Shown here piece after piece: positions 55,505-64,000 of a stretch of 64,000 nucleotides of DNA. Position 1 is the stretch's first letter, and the number at the start of each line of letters is the position of its first letter. A program made the translations under genes and the position numbers. The DNA lies in assembly GCA_963721335.1 (NCBI GenBank), contig CAVRIV010000002.1, positions 372,001 through 436,000 of the forward strand. The letters are read 5' to 3'. The notes under the pieces were generated by a model, which saw only the letters and a program-made list of their open reading frames with translations, made no database searches and was not told the origin of the DNA. This stretch comes from CAVXDY01 sp963721335. GTDB taxonomy: Bacteria > Actinomycetota > Thermoleophilia > Miltoncostaeales > Miltoncostaeaceae.

Positions 55505-56533
55505 TCAGCGAAGCAGCAACCGGTGAACCGACGTGCGGGCCCTCCCAGCTGCATCCGACGCCGTCAGTGCGATCGTGACCGGTGCCGACGCCCGGTGGAC
55601 CAGCGACCAGCGGGCCGCCCGATCGACTCGCAGGCGGAGGACCGCCCGGCCGCCGCGGAGGCGAGCCACGGAGCCCCGCGCGAGGAGCGCGCCGGCGGAG
55701 ACCATCCGTCCGCGCACCTCACACCCGGCGGAGCAATCGATGGGAATCGCGAGCCCCCGGCCGAGAAGCCCGAGCAGGCCACCATGGGCGGGGCCCACGC
55801 GCACCGTGAGACCCCGGGAGACGACGACGACGGTCGTCCGGAGAGAGCTCCGGGGCGCGGGCGCGGGCCCGCCGGTGGCCACGGCGGAGTTCGTGGAGCT
55901 CGCCACGCCTGCGCCGGCGGTGCCGACCTCGGGACCCGGCACGGCGGACAGGTCGAAGGGAGCCACCTCGTCGGCGCTGGTGAAGGGATTCGCGTCGATC
56001 CACTGGGCGCGCAGCGCGCTCGTGCAGCGGTAGTCCAGGTTCTGCAGGGACGGCGAGCTGAACACGAAGACGACCGAGCCGTCCGCGGGAAGCAGCACGA
56101 CGCCGTCGATCGAGCCGATGTCCTTCACGTCGAGGAGGGCGGTCCCCCGCGGGTCTCCTCCACCCGACGAGTCGAACGTATCGCCGCTGAAGGTGGCGTC
56201 ACCGCGGGCCCCGACGACGCAACCGCTCGGGGACGAGGTCTGCGAGATCACGCCCTCGTACGTGGTGCGCGAGTGCGATGCGACCGTGATCGTCCCGCGA
56301 TAGGTGATCCGGACCTCGCCGGCGCTCGAGTCGTAGCGGACCGCGGCGCTCGTGAGATCCAGGCCCGAGGCCGCGCCGGGGTCGGAGATCACCTGGTCGC
56401 CGGCCGGGTCGGCCCGTCCCCCCTCGAGCACCTGGGCGCCGGCCGGGGCGGCGGCCACCAGGGCCACGGCGATCGCGACGACCCGGGCGGTCCACTTCCA
56501 GGTACCCCGCTGGCGAGCCTCAGTGCCCTTCAC
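55505..56533 (-). CDS. Secreted protein of unknown function with beta-rich domains
   Basis: 342 residues, intact. A signal peptide (WTARVVAIAVALVAAAPAGAQV) with AGA-Q as the likely cleavage site. The mature first half (about 34-195) is rich in Ser, Gly and Asp with two cysteines (SGCVVGAR and YRCTSALR) that may pair. The second half has a second pair in IDCSAGCEVRGRMVSAG, followed by GGRAVLRLRV and a basic tail TSVHRLLLR. The C-terminal half resembles short beta-sandwich repeats common in secreted actinobacterial proteins; I do not recognise a named family. It probably acts outside the cell. It runs convergently with the cupin gene. Confidence 0.75.
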   Translation of the reverse strand: MKGTEARQRGTWKWTARVVAIAVALVAAAPAGAQVLEGGRADPAGDQVISDPGAASGLDLTSAAVRYDSSAGEVRITYRGTITVASHSRTTYEGVISQTSSPSGCVVGARGDATFSGDTFDSSGGGDPRGTALLDVKDIGSIDGVVLLPADGSVVFVFSSPSLQNLDYRCTSALRAQWIDANPFTSADEVAPFDLSAVPGPEVGTAGAGVASSTNSAVATGGPAPAPRSSLRTTVVVVSRGLTVRVGPAHGGLLGLLGRGLAIPIDCSAGCEVRGRMVSAGALLARGSVARLRGGRAVLRLRVDRAARWSLVHRASAPVTIALTASDAAGRARTSVHRLLLR

Positions 56534-56731
56534 GAGAACTCCCGTCGGGAGCGGCGCGTCGGTCCGGAGACGTCGGCGGCCGATGAGGCGTCATGCCCCG
56601 ATCGGCTGTCGTTTACCCATGATGTCCGCTCGTTTCCCGCCGTCGTCGCCCATTCGGCCAGTTCGCGGTCGCCGGGAGTCCAGGGCCGCCGACCTTGTCG
56701 CCCCCGGGCGCGATCGTTTAGAACGGAGTTC

Positions 56732-57190
56732 GTGCAGCTCGTGGACGGCGTTCACCACGTGACCTTCCTCAGCGAGGATCTCGAGCGGGTGCTCGCGTTC
56801 TACGTGCGCGTGTTCGATGCCGAGGTGACGCTCGACATGACCGAGGAGGGGCTGCGCCACGCGTTCCTGAAGGTGGGGCCCGCGACGGTTCTCCATCCGT
56901 TCCAGATCCTGGAGGGGCCGGACCCGCCCCCGCCGTCGCCCATGTTCAGCCGGGGCCGTCTCGACCATTTCGCCCTGCTGGCTCCGTCTGAGGAGGCCTT
57001 CCGGGAGCTGCGCCGCCGCATCGAGGCGGAGGGTGCGGCCGACGGCGACGTCCGCGACATGGGGAGCCTGTGGATCATGGGCTACTTCGACCCCGACGGA
57101 GCCGCACATGAGGTGATTCTCCAGCGGCCGGGCTTCGCCGACTCCGACATGCTCGAGCGCGCGGCGTGGACCACGGTGACGCTGGACTAG
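56732..57190 (+). CDS. Glyoxalase/VOC family protein
   Basis: Single-chain VOC protein of 152 residues, intact. The first half is MQLVDGVHHVTFLSEDLERVLAFYVRVFDAEV; the second begins RGRLDHFALLAPSEEAF and ends IMGYFDPDGAAHEVILQRPG with a Glu in the usual metal position. Such proteins form dimers with one metal site per interface and range from glyoxalase I to dioxygenases and antibiotic-resistance proteins; the substrate is not visible. GTG 56732 follows GGAG. It precedes the SDR gene by 4 bases, so the two are probably co-expressed. No operator-like palindrome lies before it. Confidence 0.85.
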   Translation: MQLVDGVHHVTFLSEDLERVLAFYVRVFDAEVTLDMTEEGLRHAFLKVGPATVLHPFQILEGPDPPPPSPMFSRGRLDHFALLAPSEEAFRELRRRIEAEGAADGDVRDMGSLWIMGYFDPDGAAHEVILQRPGFADSDMLERAAWTTVTLD

Positions 57191-57194
57191 CCAC

Positions 57195-57950
57195 GTGCCC
57201 GCGGTACGCCAGCGCGTCGCCCTCGTCACGGGCAGCTCGCGCGGGCTGGGCAGTGCGATCGCCGTGGGCCTTGCACGAGATGGGCTGGCCGTGGCCGTCA
57301 ACGACCTCCACGGGGGCTCCCGCGCGCGCGAGGTCGTACGGACCATTCGGGACGACGGCGGGGTCGCCGACGCGTTTCCGGCCGACGTGACCGACGAGGG
57401 GCAGGCGGCCGATCTCGTGGCCGCCGTGCGCGACGGCCTCGGTTCGCTCGACGTGCTGGTGCTGAACGCCACCGGCCCGCAGCCGGAGGCACCGCTGGCC
57501 GAGGTGGCATGGGAGGACCACGTCGCGCAGCTCGAGTTCTTCGTCAAGAGCCCGGTCCTGCTCGGCCGCGCCGTCCTCCCCGCGATGCGGGAGAGAGGAT
57601 GGGGGCGCATCATCCACATCGACTCCGAGGTCGTCAACCTCCCGCCTCCGGGCAGATCCGCCTACGTCACCGCGAAGAGCGCCCAGATCGGCCTCGTCCG
57701 CAGTTGGGCACGGGAGCTCGCGCCCCTGGGGATCACCGTCAACACGGTCGCTCCCGGCTTCGTTCCGGTCGAACGCCACGCGGACGTCTCGCCCGAGGTC
57801 CGAAGCGCCTACCTCACGTCCGTGCCGGCCGGGCGCATGGGAACCCGCGAGGACATCGCGCACGCCGTGAGCTTCTTCGCCTCCGAGGCAGCGGGCTTCG
57901 TGACCGGCCAGCGCCTCGTGGTCGACGGCGGCCGCGGCCTGGGCGGGTAG
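57195..57950 (+). CDS. Short-chain dehydrogenase/reductase (3-oxoacyl-ACP reductase-like)
   Basis: Classical SDR of 251 residues, intact. Cofactor motif LVTGSSRGLGSAIA, VLNATGPQPEA (NAG variant with NAT), the catalytic Ser in HIDSEVVNLP and the Tyr-Lys pair in SAYVTAKSA near residue 155; the C-terminus has VNTVAPGFVPVERH and FVTGQRLVVDGG, like FabG-type enzymes. Asp in VNDLHGG suggests NAD preference over NADP. The GTG start is set by homology. It is paired with a VOC gene 4 bases upstream; substrate unknown. Confidence 0.9.
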   Translation: MPAVRQRVALVTGSSRGLGSAIAVGLARDGLAVAVNDLHGGSRAREVVRTIRDDGGVADAFPADVTDEGQAADLVAAVRDGLGSLDVLVLNATGPQPEAPLAEVAWEDHVAQLEFFVKSPVLLGRAVLPAMRERGWGRIIHIDSEVVNLPPPGRSAYVTAKSAQIGLVRSWARELAPLGITVNTVAPGFVPVERHADVSPEVRSAYLTSVPAGRMGTREDIAHAVSFFASEAAGFVTGQRLVVDGGRGLGG

Positions 57951-58026
57951 TGGACATCGACCGGCAGCTCGCACATTCCGTCATCCACGTCTACCGACCG
58001 GTGAGGGGGAACCAATCGGCGGATCG

Positions 58027-59647
58027 TCAACTCCCCGGGCTCCGGCGCCCCTCGGGCACCCGCGGCACGTCGAGGCGGGAGTCCTCGAGGTCGAGCTCGC
58101 GCTCGATCTGGTGCATCACGTCGTTTGAGATCTCTCCGCGGTTGCGGAGCTCGACGACGGCCCGGCGCTGGGCCTCGAGCACCTCGCGGAGGGTGCGCTG
58201 ATAGGCGACCGACTGCTCCTCGTAGCCGTCGTCGTCGATCTTCCCCGCCCGCGCGGCGAACCGTCGTTTGCGGAAGACGTAGGCGTTGCGCAGCCGCTCG
58301 AGCGTGTCGGGCCGGGTCCAGTCCTCGTCCGCCAGCTCGTCGATCCGCACCAGCGCGGCCGTCGTGGCGGCCAGGCGGGCGTGGACCTCCTCCTCCTGCT
58401 CGGCCGCGCCGTCGTCGGTGACGCCCAGGAGGCGGATCACCAGGGGGAGGGTGAGGCCCTGGAAGACGAGCGTGGCCATGATCACGCAGAAGGTGATGAA
58501 GAGGATCAGGTCGCGGCCGGGGAAGGGCTCCCCGGCGTCGGTGCTGATCGGTATCGCGAGCGCGGCGGCCAGCGACACCGCGCCGCGCATCCCGGCCCAC
58601 GAGCCCAGGAAGCGCTGGCGCCAGTCCGCGCGCCGGGCGAGCTGGGACGGCCGCCGGTCGATTGCCCGGATGAGGACCGTGGTGCCGAAGATCCACGCGA
58701 TGCGCACCGCGATCACCACCCCGCTGATCACGGCGCCGTCGACGAGGAGCTCGCCCGTCAACTGGTCGCCGAGCGCGTCGAGGATCTGAGGGAGCTGCAG
58801 GCCGATGAGCACGAACAGCGTCGCGTTCAGGAGGAACTGGGTGATCGTCCAGAACGAGAAGCCCTGAAGGCGCGAGTCGGGCGAGGCGATCTCGGGCGCG
58901 CGCCAGCCGAGGTAGACGCCCGCGGTCACGGCGGCGAGCACCCCGGAGACGCCGAGCGCCTCCGCCGGCAGGAACGCCGCGTAGCCGGTGAAGACCGAGA
59001 TCGTGATCTCGGTCGGCGTGTCCTCGATCCGCTTGCGGACCCAGGCGATGATCCATCCCACGGCGAGGCCGATCAGGACGCCCCCCACCGGGGCGACCAC
59101 GATGCGCAGGCCCGCGTCGGCGACGGAGAACGCACCGCCGACGGCCGCGCCCACGGCGGCGCGGTAGAGGACGAGGGCGGTGGCGTCGTTGACCAGCCCC
59201 TCGCCCTCGAGCACCGTCGCGATCCGTCGGGGCGCGCCGAGCCGGCGCATGATCTGGGTGGCCGCCAGGGGGTCGGTCGGGCGAGACGATCGCCCCGAGC
59301 GTGAACGCGGCCGCCCACGGCAGGCCGGTCAACTCGTGGGCCACCGCGGCGACCGCCACCGCGGTGGCCACCACCAGCCCCACCGAGAGCATGGTGATCG
59401 ACCGGGCATCGCGCCGGAGGTCCCGCAGCGACGCGAAGAACGCGCCGATATAGAGCAGGGGCGGCAGGAAGACCACCAGCACGAGCTCCGGGTCGAGCAC
59501 CACCTCCGGCGCTCCCGGGATCAGCCCGAGACCCAGCCCGCCGATGACCATGAGGATCGGATACGGGACCCCGATGACCCGCGACAGGACGCTCAGCGCC
59601 GCGACGGCGACCAGCAGTCCGAGGACGATCGGCTCGAGGTCGCTCAT
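58027..59647 (-). CDS. Na+/H+ antiporter (CPA1/NhaP type), frameshifted
   Basis: About 540 residues. The membrane part has twelve or so helices: LGLLVAVAALSVLSRVIGVPYPILMVIGGLGLGLI, VLVVFLPPLLYIGAFF, the ion-site region LGAIVSPTDPLA (after a shift near 59283) and LVNDATALV; further on, ISGVLAAVTAGVYLGW-type and FWTITQFLLNATLFVLIGLQLP, and GSWAGMRGAVSLAAALAIP. The soluble C-terminus of about 120 residues is charged and helical (RIDELADEDWTRPDTLERLRNAYVFRKR), a probable regulatory tail. ATG 59647. It likely exports sodium or protons for pH or salt homeostasis. Confidence 0.88.
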
Positions 59648-59841
59648 GCCCGTGCGGTGGCGGCGTGGCCGGATCGCTCGGTCATGGCGCGCACATCCTT
59701 CCACGGCAGCATGAGCCCGTGCGCGCGCCTCAGGGGGAAGGAGCCGGCGGGCCGATCCAGAGACCGCATCGCACGAGCGACCTCGAGGACGATCGCTGTG
59801 CCCGCGGCGCCGCGGCGAGGCCGGTCGGATATCGTCGCCGC

Positions 59842-60076
59842 GGTGAAGGTCAACCGGCCACGCCCGAACGTCTACTCGCTCACCGGGACCCGCCAGGAGC
59901 TGGGGGCGCTGGTGGCGGCCGCGCGCATGGCGCTCGACATCCTGCGGGCCGATCCGGAAGCGCCGAAGAGCGCGATCCCCCTGCTGGAGGGCGTCCTCGC
60001 GGACTGGGACGCGGCCCTCGCCCGGGAGGGGCCGGGCGACGAGTCGCCGCCCGCACCCCCCGGGTCCGGCGGCTAG
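59842..60076 (+). CDS. Small hypothetical protein
   Basis: 77 residues from GTG 59842. NVYSLTGTRQELGALVAAARMALDILRADP and AIPLLEGVLADWDAALARE are helical, with a disordered tail. I recall similar small actinobacterial proteins without assigned function but cannot name a family. It overlaps the convergent AhpD-like gene by 4 bases and is divergent from the antiporter. The frame is intact. Confidence 0.6.
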
Positions 60077-60486
60077 GCGGTCGCGCCGACGGGCTCGTCG
60101 GCGTGGGCCTTCACGTAGCTCACGATCGCGTCGAGCTCGGCGGTGAAGGTGTCGTAGTCGATCTGCAGGGCGTTGAGGTAGGTGCTCCAGCCCATGGTGT
60201 TCTTGGCCATGAGCGATGCCTCGACGATCTCGTCCTCGGTGGCGCCGAAGAGGCGGGCGGCCTCCGTGTGGTAGTAGGCGCAGTACTTGCAGCGGGTCGC
60301 GCCCGACACGGCGAGCCCGATCAGCTCCTTGTACTTGTTGGGGATGGCCGTCTCCGAGAGCGTGAGAGCCTTGAAGCTCGCCCACTCGGTGGCGATCAGG
60401 TAGTCCGGCACCGTCTTGAAGAAGCCCGGCACGAGGCCGAGGGTCTCCTGCATGTCGGCCTCGACCGTGGTCCGCGTCTCTGACAT
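60073..60486 (-). CDS. AhpD-like carboxymuconolactone decarboxylase-family protein
   Basis: 137 residues, intact. Redox branch of the CMD family: CKYCAYYHTEAARLFGATEDE carries the CxxC-x3-H motif of AhpD-type alkylhydroperoxidases. N-terminal VPGFFKTVPDYLIATEWASFKALTLSE and the C-terminal YDTFTAELDAIVSYVKAH are also family-like. It may reduce peroxides or act as a thiol enzyme, unlike the CMD protein at 5384-5788, which lacks the cysteines. It lies divergent from the BTAD regulator with 167 bases between, so the regulator may control it. Confidence 0.87.
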   Translation of the reverse strand: MSETRTTVEADMQETLGLVPGFFKTVPDYLIATEWASFKALTLSETAIPNKYKELIGLAVSGATRCKYCAYYHTEAARLFGATEDEIVEASLMAKNTMGWSTYLNALQIDYDTFTAELDAIVSYVKAHADEPVGATA

Positions 60487-60570
60487 GTCCGCTCCTCTCC
60501 GGACGCCGCGCTCGGGAGCGACGTCCTTTCGTGCGCGTCTGCGCTGGCGGAGGAATCCTCGGCTCCCGCC

Positions 60571-60586
60571 GTGACACCGCTGTCAC
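60571..60586. promoter_or_regulatory. Inverted repeat GTGACA-N4-TGTCAC between AhpD-like gene and BTAD regulator
   Basis: Two perfect 6-base arms around CCGC, midway in the 167-base divergent region. A related GTGACC follows at 60593. A candidate binding site for the BTAD regulator, which starts 68 bases downstream. Based on symmetry and position only. Confidence 0.45.
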
Positions 60587-60653
60587 CCCCGCGTGACCCG
60601 GCCATCACAGCGGGTGCACGCGCGCCGCGGGCGGAAGTAGGGTCGAGCCGACG

Positions 60654-63600
60654 ATGCTTCGGGTCGAGCTCTTCGGCGGGGTCAGGGCCACCATTGACGG
60701 CCGGCCCGCGCAGGCCCCCGCCCGTCGGCGCGCCTGGTCGCTCCTCGCCTGGCTCGCCCTCCACCCGGGGCTGCACGCCCGCGGCGAGGTGGCCGCCCGC
60801 TTCTGGCCGGACGTCCTGGACCAGAGCGCGCGCGGGAGCCTGCGGAGTGCTCTGTGGTCCCTGCGGCGGGCGCTTGGCGCCGGAGCAGACGACTACCTGG
60901 TGACGAGCGGCGACCGGATCGGGATCGATCCGGACCGGAGCGTCTGGGTGGACGCGCTGGCGTTCGGTGAGATGGTGGCCGCCGACCGCCTCGAGGAGGC
61001 GGTCGAGCTCTGCCGCGGCCCCCTCCTGGCGGGCATCGAGGAGGACTGGGCGATCCGCGCAGCCGACGAGCACCGCGACCGCCTCGCCGACGCGCTCGAG
61101 CGGCTCGCAGCCGCGGCGGAGGCGGCCGGCGACGTCGCCGAGGCGGTGCGCCTCACGCGGCGGCAGACGGCGCTCGATCCCTTCGGCGAGGAGGCGCACC
61201 GCCGGCTGATGCGGCGCCTCGCGCTGGCCGGCGACCGGCCCGCGGCGCTCAACGTCTACGCGCGTCTCGTGGACCGGCTGCGGCGAGAGCTACGCCTCGC
61301 CCCCTCGGCGATGACGCGGGCCCTGGCGACCGAGCTGCGGGCCCCGGACCGGGAGCCGGGCGACGTCCGAGCCGTCGCCCGGGCCAGCGAGCCTCGCGCG
61401 GTCCGGGTCCGCGAGGGACCGTCGCGCCGGCCCGTCCTCGTGGGCCGCGAGCGCGACCTCGCCCGGTTGCTCGCTTCGTGGCGGGATGCGCGCTCAGGGC
61501 TCGGTGCGGTCGTGTGCGTGAGCGGTGAGGCGGGGATCGGCAAGACCCGCCTTGCCGGGGAGCTCCTCGATCGCGCGCGCGCCGAGGGCGCGCGCGTGGC
61601 AGCCTGCGCGGCGCTCGACCTCGGCGGCACGGCTCCCTTCGGCCTCTGGGCGGAGCTCCTCCGCGACCTCGCCCGCGACCTTCCGCTGCCGGACGACGCG
61701 AGCTGGCCGGCTGAGGTGGCGCGCCTCGCCCCGGAGCTCGAGGGGAGAATCCCCCGGGCCGGCCCCCGGTCGGCGGCGGCCCCGGAGCTCGAGCGGGCGC
61801 GGCTCTTCGAGGCGATCGTGCAGCTCACCGAGTGGGCGGCGCGGGACCGGCCGCTCCTCCTCGTGCTGGAGGACCTCCACGCCGCCGACGGGGCGAGCAT
61901 CGAGCTCGCCGGCTACCTCGCGCGCCGCCTCGCCGAGACCCCCCGCCTGATGGTGCTCACGATGCGGGATCTGCCGGCCCGGGCCGAGATGGACGCGCTG
62001 CTGGCCGCCCTGCGCGCACGTGGGGCGCTCGCCGACGAGATCGTCCTCAGGCCGCTCCCGCCCGAGGCGATCGGCCGGCTGGTGCGCGGTGTGGCGAGTC
62101 TCGACGCGGACGACGTCCTGCGGATCATCGACGCCGCGGAGGGGAACCCGCTGCTCGCGGCTGAGAGCGCACGAGCCCTGGCGGGCGGAGCGCGGACGCT
62201 CTCAGCCGGGTTGCGCGGGGCGATGAGGGCGTCGATGCGCGCGCTCGGCCAGGAGGAGGCGGCGCTCGCGGACCTGGTCGCGGTCGCGGGCCGCAGCCTC
62301 GACCATCACGAGCTGGGAGCGCTGCCGCTCGCCACCCCGGTCGAGGCCGCTGCGGGCGCCATCCGCGCCGGGCTGCTCGTCACAGACGGGGACGGGCGCA
62401 TCGGCTACCGCCATGCCCTCCTCCGGGAGGCTGTCTACCTCGACCTGCCCGAGCCCCGTCGCGCGCGGCTCCACGAGGCCGTCGCGGGTGTGCTCATGGG
62501 GCGCCGCGAGGCAGGAGGGCAAGCGCTGCCGGCGGAGATCGCGCACCACCTGCGGCTCGCGCATCGCGACGACCTCGCGATCGCCGAGTTGGCGCAGGCG
62601 GCGGCCGAGGCCCAGGCGGTCGGCGCTCTCGCCGAGGCGGTGGCGTTCCTCGACCAGGCAGTCGGGCTCGCGCCGGGCGACCCCACACTGCTGCTCGCCC
62701 TCGCCGAGGCCCACGCCTGGCGCGGGCACCAGGCGGAAGCGGAGGACGTGCTCGATCGCGCGCTCGCCGGTCTCGGTCCCGCGGACGGGGACGCCCTCCT
62801 CGAGGCCCACCTGCGGTCCGGGCGCTGGTTCCGCGGCGCGCTCTGCGATCCGCACAAGTCGCTCGAGGCCTACCGGCGCGCGCTGGCTCTGCTCGATGCG
62901 GGCGCTCGTCTCGACCGGCGGGCCGAGGCCCTCGTGGGAGCGGCCTGGTGCGAGGCGGTGGCGGGGGATCTCGAGACGGCCGAGGCGCTCCTTGATCAGG
63001 CGGACGCGCTCATCGCGGCCGACACGCGCCGGGGATGCCCTCCTCTCCGAGGCGGCGGCCGCCCACGGGCACGCCCTGCTCCGCCGGGGCCGCTTCCGCG
63101 AGGCCTCGGAGCCGCTCCTCGCGGGCGGCGAGGCGGCCCTTCGCGCCGGCCGCCCTGATCGCTGCTACGACTGCTGGATCAACGCGGCCACCTCGATGGC
63201 GTGCGCCGGCGACTTCACCGGAGCGCTCGCGATCGCCGACCGCGCGCTCGCGTCGATGCGGGCGAGCGGTTTCGCGACCCTCGAGCTCGAGGTGCTGGCG
63301 GGGAGGGCCCACATCCTGGCCCGACTCGGCCGCATCGCCGAGGCGTCCGACGCGGCCCGGGCCGAGCAGGAGCTCGCCGGGCGGCTGGGCGATCCCGCCC
63401 TCCGCGCGCGCTCCGACCACGACGCGGGCCTGATCGCCCTCGCCGCCGGAGACCACGCGCAGGCCGAGGTGCTGCTCGCCGCCGCGCTCGATGGCGGCGC
63501 TGCGGTGGGGCGGCCTCGTGCCCGGCTCGCGCGCGCCGAGGCACTCGTGCGCCTCGACCGTCTCGCCGAGGCGGCGGCGGAGCTCGATGCGACCGCGCTC

Positions 63601-63906
63601 GAGCCGATCCGGCCCAGCGACTTCCCGGGCACGCTCGTCGCGCGCCTGACACGGGTCGAGGGCCTTCTCGCCGCCGCCCAGGGGGACAGCGCGCTGGCCA
63701 CCCGGCGCCTCGAGGAGGCGATGGCCATGTGGCGGCGGGGCGCCGCCGCCCTCGCCGCCGGCGAGCAATACGTGGCCAACCTCGTCGACCTCGGTCGGCC
63801 CCCGGTCGTCGGGCTCATCGAGCCCGACCTCGAGCTGCGGCGGACCGCGGACGACCTCGAGGCCCTGCTCGCCGGGACCAGCCGAGCAGGCTCCCCGCCA
63901 TGCTGA
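60654..63906 (+). CDS. BTAD/AAA-ATPase transcriptional regulator with TPR-like C-terminus, one frameshift
   Basis: About 1,083 residues. N-terminal OmpR-like helix-turn-helix (LRVELFGGVRATIDG, RARRRAWSLLAWLALHPG-type, ARGSLRSALWSLRRALG) and bacterial transcriptional activation domain (to about 240: DRLEEAVELCRGPLLAGIEEDWAIR, ALDPFGEEAHRRLMRRLALAG). Then an AAA ATPase: Walker A VSGEAGIGKTRLAGELLD near 290 and a Walker B-like LLLVLEDLHAADG near 400. The C-terminal 500 residues are Ala-rich helical repeats like TPRs. One extra base near 63034 splits it. Such SARP/AfsR-like regulators switch on nearby enzyme genes; the likely targets are the divergent AhpD-like gene or the SRPBCC gene it overlaps by 7 bases. 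Confidence 0.88.
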
Positions 63907-64000
63907 CGTTCCAGGACTCGCTGACCACCACCGCCTCGCCCCGGACTGTGTGGAAGATCCTCCACGATCCCGCCCGCTTCCCCGAGTGGTGGGCGGGCTT
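63900..64000 (+). CDS. SRPBCC-fold protein, 3'-truncated
   Basis: The first 33 residues only (MLTFQDSLTTTASPRTVWKI, then LHDPARFPEWWAG). Two features, the first beta strand with the polar start and the TVWKILHDPARFPEWW helix, are typical of START/SRPBCC lipid- or ligand-binding proteins such as polyketide cyclase-like enzymes. The ATG overlaps the end of the BTAD regulator gene, so the pair is probably coupled. The rest lies outside the window. Confidence 0.75.
   Translation, partial: MLTFQDSLTTTASPRTVWKILHDPARFPEWWAG

Noticed and set aside
59644..59853. Possible small gene on the minus strand overlapping the antiporter start (ATGA)
   Set aside because: Only 69 codons, no recognisable motif, and it runs under the divergent small gene at 59842; codon pattern not convincing enough to list.
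57809..60586. A 925-residue minus-strand reading frame
   Set aside because: Only 58027-59647 is the antiporter; the flanks are antisense to the SDR and the AhpD-like genes.

Overview
The window is about 74% G+C with actinobacterial gene content: F420-type LLM oxidoreductase, Kgd-type 2-oxoglutarate dehydrogenase, LCP protein, Lhr helicase, BTAD regulator, LtrA, and the metG-tatD-rsmA-ispE order. It looks like a soil-type high-GC actinobacterium, perhaps Thermoleophilia; the class is my inference. I see no rRNA, tRNA, CRISPR array, IS element or phage gene. The text carries many single-base frameshifts, nearly all +1 insertions and clustered (about 7.4-9.5, 18.6-24.6, 26-46 and 50.8 kb). They split conserved genes such as rpoD, ppk1, lhr and the Kgd gene, so I treat them as consensus errors and give whole-gene spans.

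Layout. 0-4.6 kb: 3' end of the primary sigma factor, pabB-pabA (folate), pterin dehydratase, aldo/keto reductase, orphan OmpR-type regulator. 4.8-7.3 kb: esterase, CMD protein and ring-cleaving dioxygenase, divergent from a MarR regulator. 7.4-11.1 kb: UPF0104 membrane protein, polysaccharide deacetylase, FmdB zinc ribbon, LCP protein. 11.2-16.5 kb: rsmI and the metG-tatD-rsmA-ispE operon. 16.8-24.7 kb: HD-GYP phosphodiesterase, small membrane protein, subtilase, ppk1, a 3-hydroxyisobutyrate dehydrogenase-like enzyme, YihY. 24.7-27.5 kb: Nei-type glycosylase, membrane protein, LMW phosphatase coupled to a fructosamine-kinase-like protein. 27.5-34.4 kb: second esterase/dioxygenase module, YgjP-type peptidase, Lhr. 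34.5-40.2 kb: ClpS, ThDP decarboxylase, amino-acid ABC transporter, CapA. 40.2-46.8 kb: lipoate-ligase-like protein, Lpd and a two-lipoyl-PSBD-E2-E1 fusion. 47-52.6 kb: CatE-like enzyme, XRE-PBP regulator, ferritin-like protein, molybdate ABC transporter with ModA and ModB apparently fused. 52.6-64 kb: LLM oxidoreductase, LtrA, cupin, secreted protein, VOC protein, SDR, Na+/H+ antiporter, AhpD-like protein, BTAD regulator, start of an SRPBCC gene.

Main findings. A 16-bp near-palindrome of the form TTGNNTGCGCANNCAA lies in pairs in the promoters of both dioxygenase modules and once before the CatE-like gene. Together with the adjacent MarR gene this suggests one quinone/catechol-stress regulon over three loci, parallel in gene content to the Bacillus MhqR/CatE system but with a different operator. 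A second candidate system is the single-chain 2-oxoglutarate dehydrogenase that carries its own lipoyl domains, next to Lpd and a lipoate-ligase-like gene. A third is a molybdate locus with an XRE-PBP regulator, an apparently leaderless promoter and an exported ferritin-like protein.
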